A DNA stretch of 64,000 nt from Streptomyces hyaluromycini (GTDB lineage Bacteria > Actinomycetota > Actinomycetes > Streptomycetales > Streptomycetaceae): NCBI RefSeq assembly GCF_002217755.1, contig NZ_BCFL01000022.1:1-64000 (forward strand), written 5' to 3'. The notes under the pieces are model-generated. The model worked only from the letters and a program-made list of their open reading frames with translations, did not search any database and was not told where the DNA came from. A program made the position numbers and the translations under genes. Positions 24,763-34,237 of this stretch are shown one piece after another. Position 1 is the first letter of the stretch. Every line of letters begins with the position of its first letter.

Positions 24763-25551
24763 TCACGCCTTGCGCTTGCGGGCGTGCACCGCCCGGCCGA
24801 GCCGCCGGCCCAGCAGCAGCCAACCGACCAGCGCTCCCGTGGTGTTGAGGATGACGTCGTCCACGTCGAACGCCCGGCCGGTGACCAGCGCGCCCTGCGC
24901 CATCTCCACCAGCAGCATCACGATCGCGGTGAGCAGCAGCACCCGCAGGACGCCCCGGGCGCCGGGCGCGAGGACCGGCACGAGGATCCCGAACGGGACG
25001 CCGAGCAGAACGTTCCCGCCGATCTGCTTCACGGCGTCACGGAACGCGGGCTGGTCCAGATAGAGCTTGAGCGTCGCGCCGGGGTGCAGATTGGTGTGGG
25101 CGATCGACACCGACGCGGGGGAGGGATCGAGCGTCAGCTCGGCCAGTACGACGGCGAACGCCACCATCGCGGCGAAGGCGCACATCATGGCCAGCAGCCG
25201 CAGGGGGAGGGGCAGCGGCCGGCGCTCGACACCGCCGGCCTTGGCGGAGGGTTTGGTGGAGGCTTTGGTCGCGGCCTTGCCGGTGGTGCCCTTCTTGGCG
25301 GCGCTCATCTTGGCGGTGCCCGCGGGCTTGGCGGTGCCCGCGGGCTTGGCGGTGCCCGCGGGCTTCGTGGCACCTGCGGGCTTCGTGGCGCTGCCGTTCT
25401 TCGCGGTGGCCCCGGGTGCGGTGGGGCGGACCTTGATCATGCGTGCGGCCTTGGTGAACAGCCCGGCGCTCCGGCCGGTGCCCTCGTCCTTCTTCGTCCC
25501 CTCGGTCGGGTCGCTCTTGGCGGTGCGCGGGCGCGAGGCGGCGCTGGCCAT
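24763..25551 (-). CDS. VanZ-family membrane protein with PAGTAK-repeat N-terminus
   Basis: 262 residues. The first 105 are low-complexity and basic, including near-identical PAGTAK hexapeptides encoded by 18-bp direct repeats around 25315-25395. After it come VanZ-like helices (LAMMCAFAAMVAFAVVLAEL, ILLGVPFGILVPVLAP, LLLTAIVMLLVEMAQ) and the family pattern RAFDVDDVILNTTGALVGW. VanZ-like proteins relate to teicoplanin resistance or cell-wall traits, but the function here is unproven. ATG 25551 is chosen for its GGAGG site. Confidence 0.85.
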   Translation of the reverse strand: MASAASRPRTAKSDPTEGTKKDEGTGRSAGLFTKAARMIKVRPTAPGATAKNGSATKPAGATKPAGTAKPAGTAKPAGTAKMSAAKKGTTGKAATKASTKPSAKAGGVERRPLPLPLRLLAMMCAFAAMVAFAVVLAELTLDPSPASVSIAHTNLHPGATLKLYLDQPAFRDAVKQIGGNVLLGVPFGILVPVLAPGARGVLRVLLLTAIVMLLVEMAQGALVTGRAFDVDDVILNTTGALVGWLLLGRRLGRAVHARKRKA

Positions 25552-25669
25552 GAGGTCCTCCACTCTTCAAATCGGCGGCGTGGTAACGCTGTTACCCGCC
25601 GAGCGCCGGGAGATGCAGGCCTCCTCGCCCCCGCTCGCGCTCGGCACGTCGGGCGCCGAGAAGACGGCG

Positions 25670-25706
25670 GACCCCGGTCGCCTTCCACCGGAAGGCGACC
25701 GGGGTC
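25670..25706 (-). terminator. Strong 17-bp hairpin terminator
   Basis: GACCCCGGTCGCCTTCC (25670-25686) pairs perfectly with 25690-25706 around a 3-base loop. It lies just downstream of the minus-strand DUF4230 gene and before the VanZ-like gene. Confidence 0.85.
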
Positions 25707-25731
25707 CTGCCAGGCTGTCACCCGGCGTCGG

Positions 25732-26436
25732 TCAGACCGTCCCGTAGGACACGTGCACCTCCGTGAAGCCGAGGGAGTGCAGCAGGCCCTCCAGCATGCC
25801 GGTGGTGTTGGTCTCGGCGCGGGTGGTCAGCCCGCTGTCCTTGGCCGCGTCCGAGATGTGCTTCACCGCCAGCTTCTGGACCGCCTGCTCGCTGTTCGGG
25901 TTGTCCGAGAACAGGTCGCCGATCCGGTCGAGCAGACCGCGCTGCTTGGAGACGGCGTACGAGTGGTCGGCGTCAAGGGTGGCCTTGCCCAGTTGCGCGT
26001 GCGGCAGCCGGATGGTGGCTTCGGTCCGGTCGGCGTTGACCGTCACGTCCTTCTGGGCGATCTTGCCGAGGTCGACATAGGAATCGACGGTGCCCGCGCC
26101 GACGTACAGGGTGCGGGTGCCGCGTATCGCGCTGGGCAGGTACTTGGCGTCCTTCTCCAGGTCCACGACGACCTGGAAGTTGCCGGAGGCCGCGTCGTAA
26201 CGGCTCATGTCCTGGATGGACTTGAGCAGCGCCGGGCCGGTGTTGTCGCGGGTCTCCGTGCCGAACAGGTCCTTGATCCCCGGCAGCACCGCCAGTTTGA
26301 TCCCGGCGAACAGCACCACGAGCACCAGCACCAATCCGGTGACCAGTTTCGCCCAGCCGGGCATGCGCCGGGGCCGGGCCGTGACGGGAGCCTCCTGCGT
26401 GGAGCTCGCCTTGCTCTCCTTGGTGGAACTCGCCAT
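25732..26436 (-). CDS. DUF4230 membrane-anchored protein
   Basis: 234 residues. A cytoplasmic Ser/Thr-rich start is followed by one membrane helix (WAKLVTGLVLVLVVLFAGIKLAVL). The extracellular part fits DUF4230: LLKSIQDMSRYDAASGNFQVVVDLEKD, TLYVGAGTVDSYVDLGKI, ATIRLPHAQLGKATLD and a helix-rich end. The function is unknown; related proteins sit at the cell envelope. ATG 26436 has GGAGG upstream. It is separated from the next gene by a strong terminator, so it is its own unit. Confidence 0.85.
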   Translation of the reverse strand: MASSTKESKASSTQEAPVTARPRRMPGWAKLVTGLVLVLVVLFAGIKLAVLPGIKDLFGTETRDNTGPALLKSIQDMSRYDAASGNFQVVVDLEKDAKYLPSAIRGTRTLYVGAGTVDSYVDLGKIAQKDVTVNADRTEATIRLPHAQLGKATLDADHSYAVSKQRGLLDRIGDLFSDNPNSEQAVQKLAVKHISDAAKDSGLTTRAETNTTGMLEGLLHSLGFTEVHVSYGTV

Positions 26437-26580
26437 GTGACGGTCCTCCTTTCCAACGACACGAATGCCCGCCAAAAGCCTTGTCAGACCGTGTTGTCGG
26501 CTGATTGAGACAGCTGAGGCAGGACTGATACATGCGATGCCCAAGCGCGATCTTCACACGTTCCCGACCCGGAGGACGAG

Positions 26581-27393
26581 TCAGGCTCGGGCGGCCAGCT
26601 CCGCGATCCGGCGCGCCGACACCGAACCCGGATCCGCGGTGACGAGGACGACCTCCTGGTCGTCCTCCGGCACCAGCAGGACGTCGCAGTTCAGCCGCAG
26701 GCGCCCCAGCTCCGGATGGTCCAGAGTCTTGGTGCGATGTCCCGGGGCGTGCACCGGATGGGTGGCCCAGATCCGCCGGAACTCCACGCTCTCCGCACGC
26801 AACTCGTCCAGCAGGGCGGCGAGTTGACCGTCGTGCGGATAGCGCGCGGCGGCCCGCCGGAGCCGGGCCACCACGATGTGCGCGAACTCCTCGGCGCTGG
26901 AGCTCTCGTACATCCGCCCCTGGCCCAGGAAGCGCCGCCGCGCCAGGTTGGTCGTGCCGTGTCCCAGGCCGCCGCCGAGCAGCAGCTGGGCGAGGGGGTT
27001 CCAGGCCACCAGGCCGTAGGCCGCGTCGGTGACGATCGCCGCGGTGTCGGGCAGCCGCTCCAGCATCCGCGCGACATGCGGGCGCACCTGGCGGACCGCC
27101 GCGGTGCCGGGCGGCGGTGCGGCCGAGCCGGCCAGCCGGAAGAGGTGGCTGCGCTCGGCGGGGGCCAGCCGCAGCGCCCCGGCCAGGGCGTCCAGGACGC
27201 GCGGGGAGGGGCGGGGGCCGCGGGCCTGCTCAAGACGGACGTAGTAGTCGACGGACATGTGGGCCAGCTCGGCGACCTCCTCGCGGCGCAGCCCGGGTGT
27301 GCGGCGGTCGGTGCCCGGCGGCAGCCCCACCGTCTGCGGGCGCAGCCCCGCCCGGCGCTCGCGCAGGAAGCGGGCCAGTTCCTGCCTCGCCAT
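26581..27393 (-). CDS. MmyB-type helix-turn-helix regulator
   Basis: 270 residues. The N-terminal XRE helix-turn-helix includes LARFLRERRAGL, TPGLRREEVAELAHMSVDYYVRLEQARG and PSPRVLDALAGALRL. A MmyB-like ligand-binding PAS fold follows (AAIVTDAAYGLVAWNPLAQLLLG, LAALLDELRAESVEFRRIW, HPELGRLRLNCDVLLVPEDD). Such regulators are thought to bind fatty acids. They commonly stand divergent from an SDR gene, as here, with 77 bp between the two starts. Confidence 0.92.
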   Translation of the reverse strand: MARQELARFLRERRAGLRPQTVGLPPGTDRRTPGLRREEVAELAHMSVDYYVRLEQARGPRPSPRVLDALAGALRLAPAERSHLFRLAGSAAPPPGTAAVRQVRPHVARMLERLPDTAAIVTDAAYGLVAWNPLAQLLLGGGLGHGTTNLARRRFLGQGRMYESSSAEEFAHIVVARLRRAAARYPHDGQLAALLDELRAESVEFRRIWATHPVHAPGHRTKTLDHPELGRLRLNCDVLLVPEDDQEVVLVTADPGSVSARRIAELAARA

Positions 27394-27470
27394 GCCGTCG
27401 TCGCCTCCTCGGTCAGCCTGGTACAGGTGGTCCCTGGCAGGGCGGACGCGGCCGGGGGACCGTGGCTGTC

Positions 27471-28187
27471 ATGAACGATCGCACAGCACTGGTCACCGGT
27501 GCCAACAAGGGCATCGGCTTCCATGTCGCCAGGCTGCTCGCCGACCAGGGTTTCCAGGTCCACGTCGGTTCCCGGGCGGCCGAGCGCGGCGAGCGGGCCG
27601 TGGCGGAGATCGGCGGCAACGCGCGGCTCCTCGTGCTGGACGTCACGGACCCCGGCAGCATCGAGCGGGCCGCCGCCCGCGTCGACCGTCTCGACGTCCT
27701 GGTCAACAACGCGGGTGTCCAGCCGGTGACCGGTACCCCCTCCGAAACCGGCGTCGAGGGCTTCCGGCAGACCTACGAGACCAATGTCTTCGGCGTCGCC
27801 GCGGTCACCAACGCCTTCCTGCCCGCCCTGCGCCGCTCCGCCGGCCCGCGCATCGTGAACGTCTCCAGCGGCACCGCGTCCCTCACCTGGAGTACCGGGC
27901 CCAATCCGCAGTTCACCGAGGGCGTCCCCAGGTCCGCCGCCTACCGCTCCGCCAAGGCCGCGCTGAACGCGCTGACCGTCCTGTACGCCCAGGAGCTGGC
28001 CGGGGACGGGTTCAAGGTGAACGCCCTCGCCCCCGGGCGGCGGGCCACCGACCTGGTGCCCGGTGCGGCCGTAGGGGGCGGCGATCCGGCCGAGGGCGCG
28101 CGGGGTGCCGTACGGCTGGCGCTGCTCCCCGACGACGGCCCCACCGGCGGGTTCTTCTCCTGGGATGGCACACCCGTGCCGTGGTGA
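27471..28187 (+). CDS. SDR-family NAD(P)-dependent oxidoreductase
   Basis: A 238-residue classical SDR of the carbonyl-reductase type. It has cofactor loop TGANKGIG (residues 9-16), LDVTDPGS, NNAG, VNVSSG and an active-site YRSAKAALN with the catalytic Tyr and Lys. The C-terminus ends in FFSWDGTPVPW, common in this subgroup. It is divergent from the MmyB-type regulator, which probably controls it. The substrate is unknown. The start is ATG 27471. Confidence 0.92.
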   Translation: MNDRTALVTGANKGIGFHVARLLADQGFQVHVGSRAAERGERAVAEIGGNARLLVLDVTDPGSIERAAARVDRLDVLVNNAGVQPVTGTPSETGVEGFRQTYETNVFGVAAVTNAFLPALRRSAGPRIVNVSSGTASLTWSTGPNPQFTEGVPRSAAYRSAKAALNALTVLYAQELAGDGFKVNALAPGRRATDLVPGAAVGGGDPAEGARGAVRLALLPDDGPTGGFFSWDGTPVPW

Positions 28188-28246
28188 GAGCGGCCCGGTC
28201 CGTAGCATGAGCCCGTAGCCCGTATTGATCATGCGAGGAGCGGATC

Positions 28247-29200
28247 GTGCGAGACATCGCCGTCTTCAGCGGCAGTGCCCACCCCGAGCTGGCCGAGGAG
28301 GTCTGCGCGCACCTCGGGGTGCCGCTCAGTCCGATCCGGGTCAGCCGGTTCGCCAACGACTGTCTGGAGGTGCAGCTCCAGGCCAACTGCCGGGAGCGGG
28401 ACGTCTTCCTGGTCCAGCCCCTGGTCCGGCCGGTGCAGGAGCACCTGGTGGAGCTGCTGCTGATGTGCGACGCGGCCCGCGGCGCCTCCGCGGGCCGGAT
28501 CACCGTCGTCATGCCGCACTACTCGTACGCCCGCTCCGACAAGAAGGACGCCCCGCGTATCTCGCTCGGCGGCCGTCTCGTCGCCGACCTGCTGGTGGCC
28601 GCCGGCGCGAGCCGGGTCCTCGCCATGACCCTGCACGCCCCGCAGGTGCACGGCTTCTTCTCGGTGCCGGTCGACCATCTGCACGCGCTGCGCGAGCTGG
28701 CGGCGCACTTCAGGCGGTACGACCTGTCGCGCACCACCGTCGTCTCGCCCGACCTCGGCAACGCCAAGGAGGCCGCCGCCTTCGCACGGCTGATCGGCGC
28801 CCAGGTGGCGGCCGGCGCCAAGCAGCGGTATCCGGACGACCGGGTCACCATCAGCTCGGTGATCGGCGATGTGGCCGACCGGGACGTCATCGTGCTCGAC
28901 GACGAGATCGCCAAGGGCAGCACGGTCATCGAACTGCTGGAGCGGCTGAGGGAGTTGGGGCCCCGTTCGATCCGGATCGCCTGCACGCACGGTCTGTTCG
29001 CGGCCGGGGCGCTCAAGCGGCTGAGCTCGCAGCCCGACGTGCTGGAGATCGTCTGCACCAACACGGTGCCGGTGCCCGCCGAGGAACACACCGACAAGCT
29101 GCGGATCCTGTCCATCGCCCCGGCGCTGGCGGAGGCCGTACGCCGTATTCACAACGGTGAGTCCGTGAGCGCCCTGTTCGACGAGCCGCGCAACCTCTAG
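28247..29200 (+). CDS. Ribose-phosphate pyrophosphokinase paralogue
   Basis: A 317-residue PRPP synthetase. Family features are AVFSGSAHPELAEEV, SRFANDCLEVQL, VVMPHYSYARSDKKDAPRISLGGRLVADLL, the His-containing LHAPQVHGFF and VSPDLGNAKEA. The PRPP loop reads LDDEIAKGST instead of the usual DDxIDTGGT, and the flexible loop is also changed, so this is a divergent accessory copy. The GTG start 28247 has GAGGAG upstream. The EF-Tu gene follows after 65 bp, a linkage reported for tuf3 of Streptomyces coelicolor. Confidence 0.9.
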   Translation: MRDIAVFSGSAHPELAEEVCAHLGVPLSPIRVSRFANDCLEVQLQANCRERDVFLVQPLVRPVQEHLVELLLMCDAARGASAGRITVVMPHYSYARSDKKDAPRISLGGRLVADLLVAAGASRVLAMTLHAPQVHGFFSVPVDHLHALRELAAHFRRYDLSRTTVVSPDLGNAKEAAAFARLIGAQVAAGAKQRYPDDRVTISSVIGDVADRDVIVLDDEIAKGSTVIELLERLRELGPRSIRIACTHGLFAAGALKRLSSQPDVLEIVCTNTVPVPAEEHTDKLRILSIAPALAEAVRRIHNGESVSALFDEPRNL

Positions 29201-29265
29201 ACAGGAAGGAGCAGTTGTAGCGCTGAACCGCGCTCGGCGGCACCGACGCGATCAGGAGGCCCCCA

Positions 29266-30459
<1,194 letters not shown>

Positions 30460-30491
30460 CGGATCCTGGAGCGGTCACGGTGGCAACGGTG

Positions 30492-30884
30492 TCATAAGGT
30501 GCCGGACGTGGCCTCGGGCTGGCCCAGGGCCGCGTCCAGCGTCGCCCTGGGCGGCAGCAGCCGCGACAGCCCGGTCACCTTCAGCACGCGCAGGGTCAGC
30601 GGGTGCGCACAGACCAGCTGGAGCTGTCCGCCGCGCTCCAGCACCCTGCTGCGCGCCCGGTACAGCAGCCGCAGACCCGAGCAGTCGAAGAACTCGACGT
30701 GCAGCAGGTCGATCACCACCCGGGCGTTCTCCTGGGCGGTCACCCGGTCCAGGTGGGGCGCGATCTCCGTCGCCGCCGCGATGTCGATCTCGCCCCGCAG
30801 CTCCAGCACCGTGTGGCCGCGGTCCTGGTGGATGCGCAAGTGCCGGGAGAGCGGCGCGGGATCCTGCCGGGGTTCCTGGCGCAC
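30492..30884 (-). CDS. STAS-domain anti-sigma-factor antagonist
   Basis: About 130 residues. The STAS fold runs LRIHQDRGHTVLELRGEIDIAAATEIAPHL, then VVIDLLHVEFFDCSGLRLLYRARSRV, where the Ser in DCSG is the usual phosphorylation site. It ends with a Leu/Val-rich helix. The likely role is partner switching with an RsbW-like kinase. The start is placed at GTG 30884 behind GGGAGGTGAT; an ATG at 30965 lacks a site. No kinase is adjacent. It converges on tuf3 with 32 bp between. Confidence 0.85.
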   Translation of the reverse strand: MRQEPRQDPAPLSRHLRIHQDRGHTVLELRGEIDIAAATEIAPHLDRVTAQENARVVIDLLHVEFFDCSGLRLLYRARSRVLERGGQLQLVCAHPLTLRVLKVTGLSRLLPPRATLDAALGQPEATSGTL

Positions 30885-31058
30885 GACGACATCACCTCCC
30901 ACCCCTGCCGGTTCAATTCCGTTCCCCGCCTTGCAAGTTACCCTCGATGGAGGGAATTTGAGCATGTTCGATTGACATATGTCTGCTGCTTCGGCTCGCC
31001 ATTTTCTGTGGCGTGCGCGACAGTCGGGGAACGGGCACGTGAGAGCCCTGGCGCTCGG

Positions 31059-31487
31059 CTAGGACAGTGCGTGCCACGCCTTGCTCAGCGCCTGGCGGAA
31101 CTGCTCCTCCTGATGCGCGGTGAGCTCGCGGACCATCCGCTCCTCCAGCTCCCGCACCGGCCCGGCGACCCCGGCGAGCAGCTCGCGCGCGGCGTCGGTC
31201 AGCAGGATCAGCAGCTCCCGCCGGTTGCGCGGATTGCGCTCCCGCCGGATGAGCCCGCGCGTCTCCAGGGACCGTACGAGGTCGGCCATCGACTGCGCGG
31301 TGACGAACGAGTCCCGGGCCAGCTGGGCCGCCGACAGGCCGTCGTGGCGCTCCAGGACGGTCAGGGCCGTGTACTGCAGCGCGGTGATCCCGGCGGGCTT
31401 CACCAGCTCGTCGAGATGGGAGCGCACCACCAGCTCCACCTGCTTGACCATGTACAGCAGCGAGGGGCCTGTCTTTGTACCGACCAT
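31059..31487 (-). CDS. MarR-family regulator
   Basis: A 142-residue winged-helix regulator: LDELVKPAGITALQYTALTVLERHDGLSAAQLARDSFVTAQSMADLVRSLETRGLI and the wing RRERNPRNRRELLILLT are typical. The C-terminal helices dimerise. It is divergent from the aldehyde/alcohol dehydrogenase operon with two perfect palindromes in the gap, so it most likely represses that operon in response to an aromatic or aldehyde compound. Confidence 0.93.
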   Translation of the reverse strand: MVGTKTGPSLLYMVKQVELVVRSHLDELVKPAGITALQYTALTVLERHDGLSAAQLARDSFVTAQSMADLVRSLETRGLIRRERNPRNRRELLILLTDAARELLAGVAGPVRELEERMVRELTAHQEEQFRQALSKAWHALS

Positions 31488-31506
31488 GCGTTCACCCTAG
31501 ACCATT

Positions 31507-31521
31507 GACAGGAATCCTGTC
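31507..31521. promoter_or_regulatory. MarR operator 1
   Basis: GACAGGAATCCTGTC is a perfect palindrome (7-1-7) in the divergent promoter region, close to the marR start. Confidence 0.72.
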
Positions 31522-31552
31522 TGTAATCAGACTGCGGACCAGATGCTCGACC

Positions 31553-31567
31553 AACAGGATTCCTGTT
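31553..31567. promoter_or_regulatory. MarR operator 2
   Basis: AACAGGATTCCTGTT shares the core ACAGGA(A/T)TCCTGT with operator 1. The centres are 46 bp apart. It lies closer to the dehydrogenase promoter. Confidence 0.72.
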
Positions 31568-31631
31568 TGTTGAAGACTTGGCGACCAAGGCGCTCGGCGC
31601 CGGCCGCGCCATCGACGCTGGGGAGTGGGCA

Positions 31632-33089
31632 ATGACGACCACCTTCGAGAACGGACCGGGGCAGCTGTTCATCGGCGGCCAGTGGCGGGAGGCCGCCGAC
31701 GGGGCCCGGACGGAGGTGACCGATCCGGCCACCGGCCAGGTGGTCACCACTGTCGCGGAGGCCGGGGCCGCCGACGTCGACGCCGCCGTGCGCGCCGCCC
31801 GCGAGACCTTCGACGCGGGTGACTGGTCGGGACTCAGCGGCCGGGAGCGCGGCCGCGTGCTGCGCCGCGTCGCCGAGCTGATCCGGGAGAACGCCGAGGA
31901 GATAGCCGCCCTGGAGAGCCTGGACGTCGGCAAGCCCATCACGCTCGCCGGAGCCGTCGACGTCACCAACGCGGCCAACGACTACGAGCACTTCGCGGCC
32001 CTCGCCCACTCCCTGGACGGCGCCGTCCGCGACATCCCGCTCAACGCCCTCGCCTACACCCGGCGCGAACCGATCGGCGTGGTCGCCGCCATCACGCCGT
32101 TCAACTTCCCGCTCATCCTGGCCGGTTCGAAGATCGGCCCGGCCCTCGCCGCCGGCAACACGGTCGTCCACAAGCCCGCCGACGAGACCCCGCTCAGCGC
32201 CCTCTACATGGCCCGCCTGTTCCAGCAGGCGGGGGTTCCGGACGGTGTCGTGAACGTCGTCACCGGCGCCGGACCGGTCGCGGGCGAGGCCCTGCTGCGC
32301 CACCCGGGCGTCGACAAGGTCGCCTTCACCGGTTCCACGGCCGTCGGCCGGCACGTCGCGAGCACGGCCGGGGCGGCGCTCAAGCCGGTCACCGTGGAGC
32401 TCGGCGGCAACGCGGCCCACCTCGTCTTCGAGGACGCCGACCTGGAGAAGGCCGTCGGCGCGGTCATCAAGGCCTTCGTCTTCAACACCGGCCAGTTCTG
32501 CATGGGCGGCCCCCGGCTCCTGGTCGCCCGCCCGGTCTACGCCACCCTGCTCGGCATCCTCGCCGAGGCCGTCCCCGGCGTCCCGGTCGGCGACCCGCGC
32601 GACCCGGCCACCGTCGTCGGCCCGATGGCGGGCGAGAAGCACCTGCGCAAGGTCGAGGAGTACGTCGAACTCGCCCGCAAGGAGGGCGGCCGCATCGTCT
32701 GCGGCGGCGAACGCCTCGACCTGAACGGCGGCTACTACTACAAGCCGACCGTCGTCGCCGACCTGCCGAACGACTCCCGGGTGGTCCAGGACGAGATCTT
32801 CGGCCCGGTCCTCACCGTGCAGCCCTTCGACTCCGAGGACGAGGCCGTCGCCCTCGCCAACTCCACGCCGTACGGCCTCGCCTCGGGCATCCAGACCGGC
32901 AGCCTGGCCCGCGCCCACCGGGTCGCCGCCCGTCTCCAGGCCGGCATCGTCTGGGTCAACGACTGGGCGATGCTCGACCCCGCCGTCCCCTTCGGCGGCG
33001 TCAAGGCCTCCGGCTTCGGCCGCGAGTACGGCCCCGAGTCCCTCACCGCGTACACCAAGGTCAAGTCCGTCGTCGTCTCGCTCGACTGA
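31632..33089 (+). CDS. Aldehyde dehydrogenase family protein
   Basis: 485 residues. Complete ALDH features are present: PFNFPLILAGSKIGPALAAGNTVVHKPA (cofactor site), FTGSTAVGR, the general-base Glu in VELGGNAAH, the nucleophile Cys in GQFCMGG, and EIFGPVL. It oxidises an aldehyde to the acid with NAD(P). With the alcohol dehydrogenase 25 bp downstream it forms a two-step alcohol-to-acid route under MarR control. ATG 31632 is chosen, with GGGGAG upstream; an earlier ATG at 31578 would overlap the operator region. Confidence 0.93.
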   Translation: MTTTFENGPGQLFIGGQWREAADGARTEVTDPATGQVVTTVAEAGAADVDAAVRAARETFDAGDWSGLSGRERGRVLRRVAELIRENAEEIAALESLDVGKPITLAGAVDVTNAANDYEHFAALAHSLDGAVRDIPLNALAYTRREPIGVVAAITPFNFPLILAGSKIGPALAAGNTVVHKPADETPLSALYMARLFQQAGVPDGVVNVVTGAGPVAGEALLRHPGVDKVAFTGSTAVGRHVASTAGAALKPVTVELGGNAAHLVFEDADLEKAVGAVIKAFVFNTGQFCMGGPRLLVARPVYATLLGILAEAVPGVPVGDPRDPATVVGPMAGEKHLRKVEEYVELARKEGGRIVCGGERLDLNGGYYYKPTVVADLPNDSRVVQDEIFGPVLTVQPFDSEDEAVALANSTPYGLASGIQTGSLARAHRVAARLQAGIVWVNDWAMLDPAVPFGGVKASGFGREYGPESLTAYTKVKSVVVSLD

Positions 33090-33114
33090 GCCCCGCAGAC
33101 CAGGAGTTCGTACG

Positions 33115-34221
33115 ATGTCCCTCACCACCCGAGCCGCCGTGGTCGAGTCCGGCGGCGCGTCCTTCACCCTCAGCGACGTCGAACTGGACGCGCCGGGGCC
33201 CTACGAGGCGCTCGTCCGCATGGTCGCCACCGGTCTGTGTCACACCGACCTCAGCGTGGCGAGCGGCGGACTTCCCTTCCCGCTGCCCGGAGTCCTGGGC
33301 CACGAGGGCGCCGGTGTCGTCGAGGCCGTCGGCTCCGCCGTCACCGGCGTGGCCCCCGGCGACCACGTCGTGCTGTCCTTCACCTCCTGCGGCGCCTGCC
33401 GCAACTGCCACGGCGGCCACCCCGCCTACTGCACCACCTGGCTGCCGCTCAACCTGATCGGCGGCCGGCGCGCCGACGGCACCGCGACCCTCCGCCGGGA
33501 CGGCGAGCCGCTCGGCGGCCACTTCTTCGGCCAGTCCTCCTTCGCCGAGCGGGCGCTGGTGGACGAGCGCAGCCTGGTCAGGGTCGACCCGGACGTGCCA
33601 CTGGAGTCGATCGCCCCGCTCGGCTGCGGGGTGCAGACCGGGGTCGGCGCCGTGTGGAACGTCCTGGAGCCGGCCACCGGCAGCACGATCGTCGTCCTCG
33701 GCGCCGGAGCGGTCGGCCTGTCGGCCGTCATGGCCGCCGCGCTCACCCCCGCCACCACGATCGTCGCCGTCGACCGGCTGGCCGAACGCCTGGAACTGGC
33801 ACGGGAGGTGGGCGCCACCCACACCGTCGACGCGACCCGGGAAGACGTGCCCGAGGCCCTCCGGCGCATCTCGGACGGAGCCGGTGCCGACGGCATCGTG
33901 GAGACGACCGGCAGCGTCGCCGTCCTGCGCCAGGGCGTCGACGCGCTCGCCGCCCGCGGCACCCTGGTCGTCGTCGGCGCCCCGCCCTTCGGCACCGAAG
34001 TGCCCCTGGACGTCAACGGGTTGCTGGCCGGCAAGCGGATCGTCGGCCTGACCCTCGGCGACAGCGAGACCCAGGCCTTCATCCCGGCCCTGGTCCGGCT
34101 GGTGCGCGAGGGGCGGCTGCCGCTGCACCGGCTGATCAGCACCTACCCGTTCGCCGAGATCGACCGGGCCGTGCAGGACATGAGCACGGGCAAGGCGATC
34201 AAGCCCGTGCTCACCTTCTGA
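33115..34221 (+). CDS. Zinc-dependent alcohol dehydrogenase (aryl-alcohol type)
   Basis: A 368-residue MDR-family enzyme. Catalytic-zinc ligands sit in TGLCHTDLSV and GHEGAGVVEAVG. The structural-zinc cysteines are in CGACRNCHGGHPAYC, and the cofactor loop is GAGAVGLSAV. The gene order behind the aldehyde dehydrogenase and the insertion after the zinc site recall aryl-alcohol (benzyl-alcohol type) dehydrogenases. Together they would turn an alcohol into an acid for detoxification or catabolism. The substrate is inferred. Confidence 0.92.
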   Translation: MSLTTRAAVVESGGASFTLSDVELDAPGPYEALVRMVATGLCHTDLSVASGGLPFPLPGVLGHEGAGVVEAVGSAVTGVAPGDHVVLSFTSCGACRNCHGGHPAYCTTWLPLNLIGGRRADGTATLRRDGEPLGGHFFGQSSFAERALVDERSLVRVDPDVPLESIAPLGCGVQTGVGAVWNVLEPATGSTIVVLGAGAVGLSAVMAAALTPATTIVAVDRLAERLELAREVGATHTVDATREDVPEALRRISDGAGADGIVETTGSVAVLRQGVDALAARGTLVVVGAPPFGTEVPLDVNGLLAGKRIVGLTLGDSETQAFIPALVRLVREGRLPLHRLISTYPFAEIDRAVQDMSTGKAIKPVLTF

Positions 34222-34237
34222 GCCCGTCCCGAGGACG

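Noticed and set aside
25315..25395. Tandem repeat resembling a CRISPR array
   Set aside because: The units are contiguous, in frame and encode PAGTAK; there are no spacers or cas genes.
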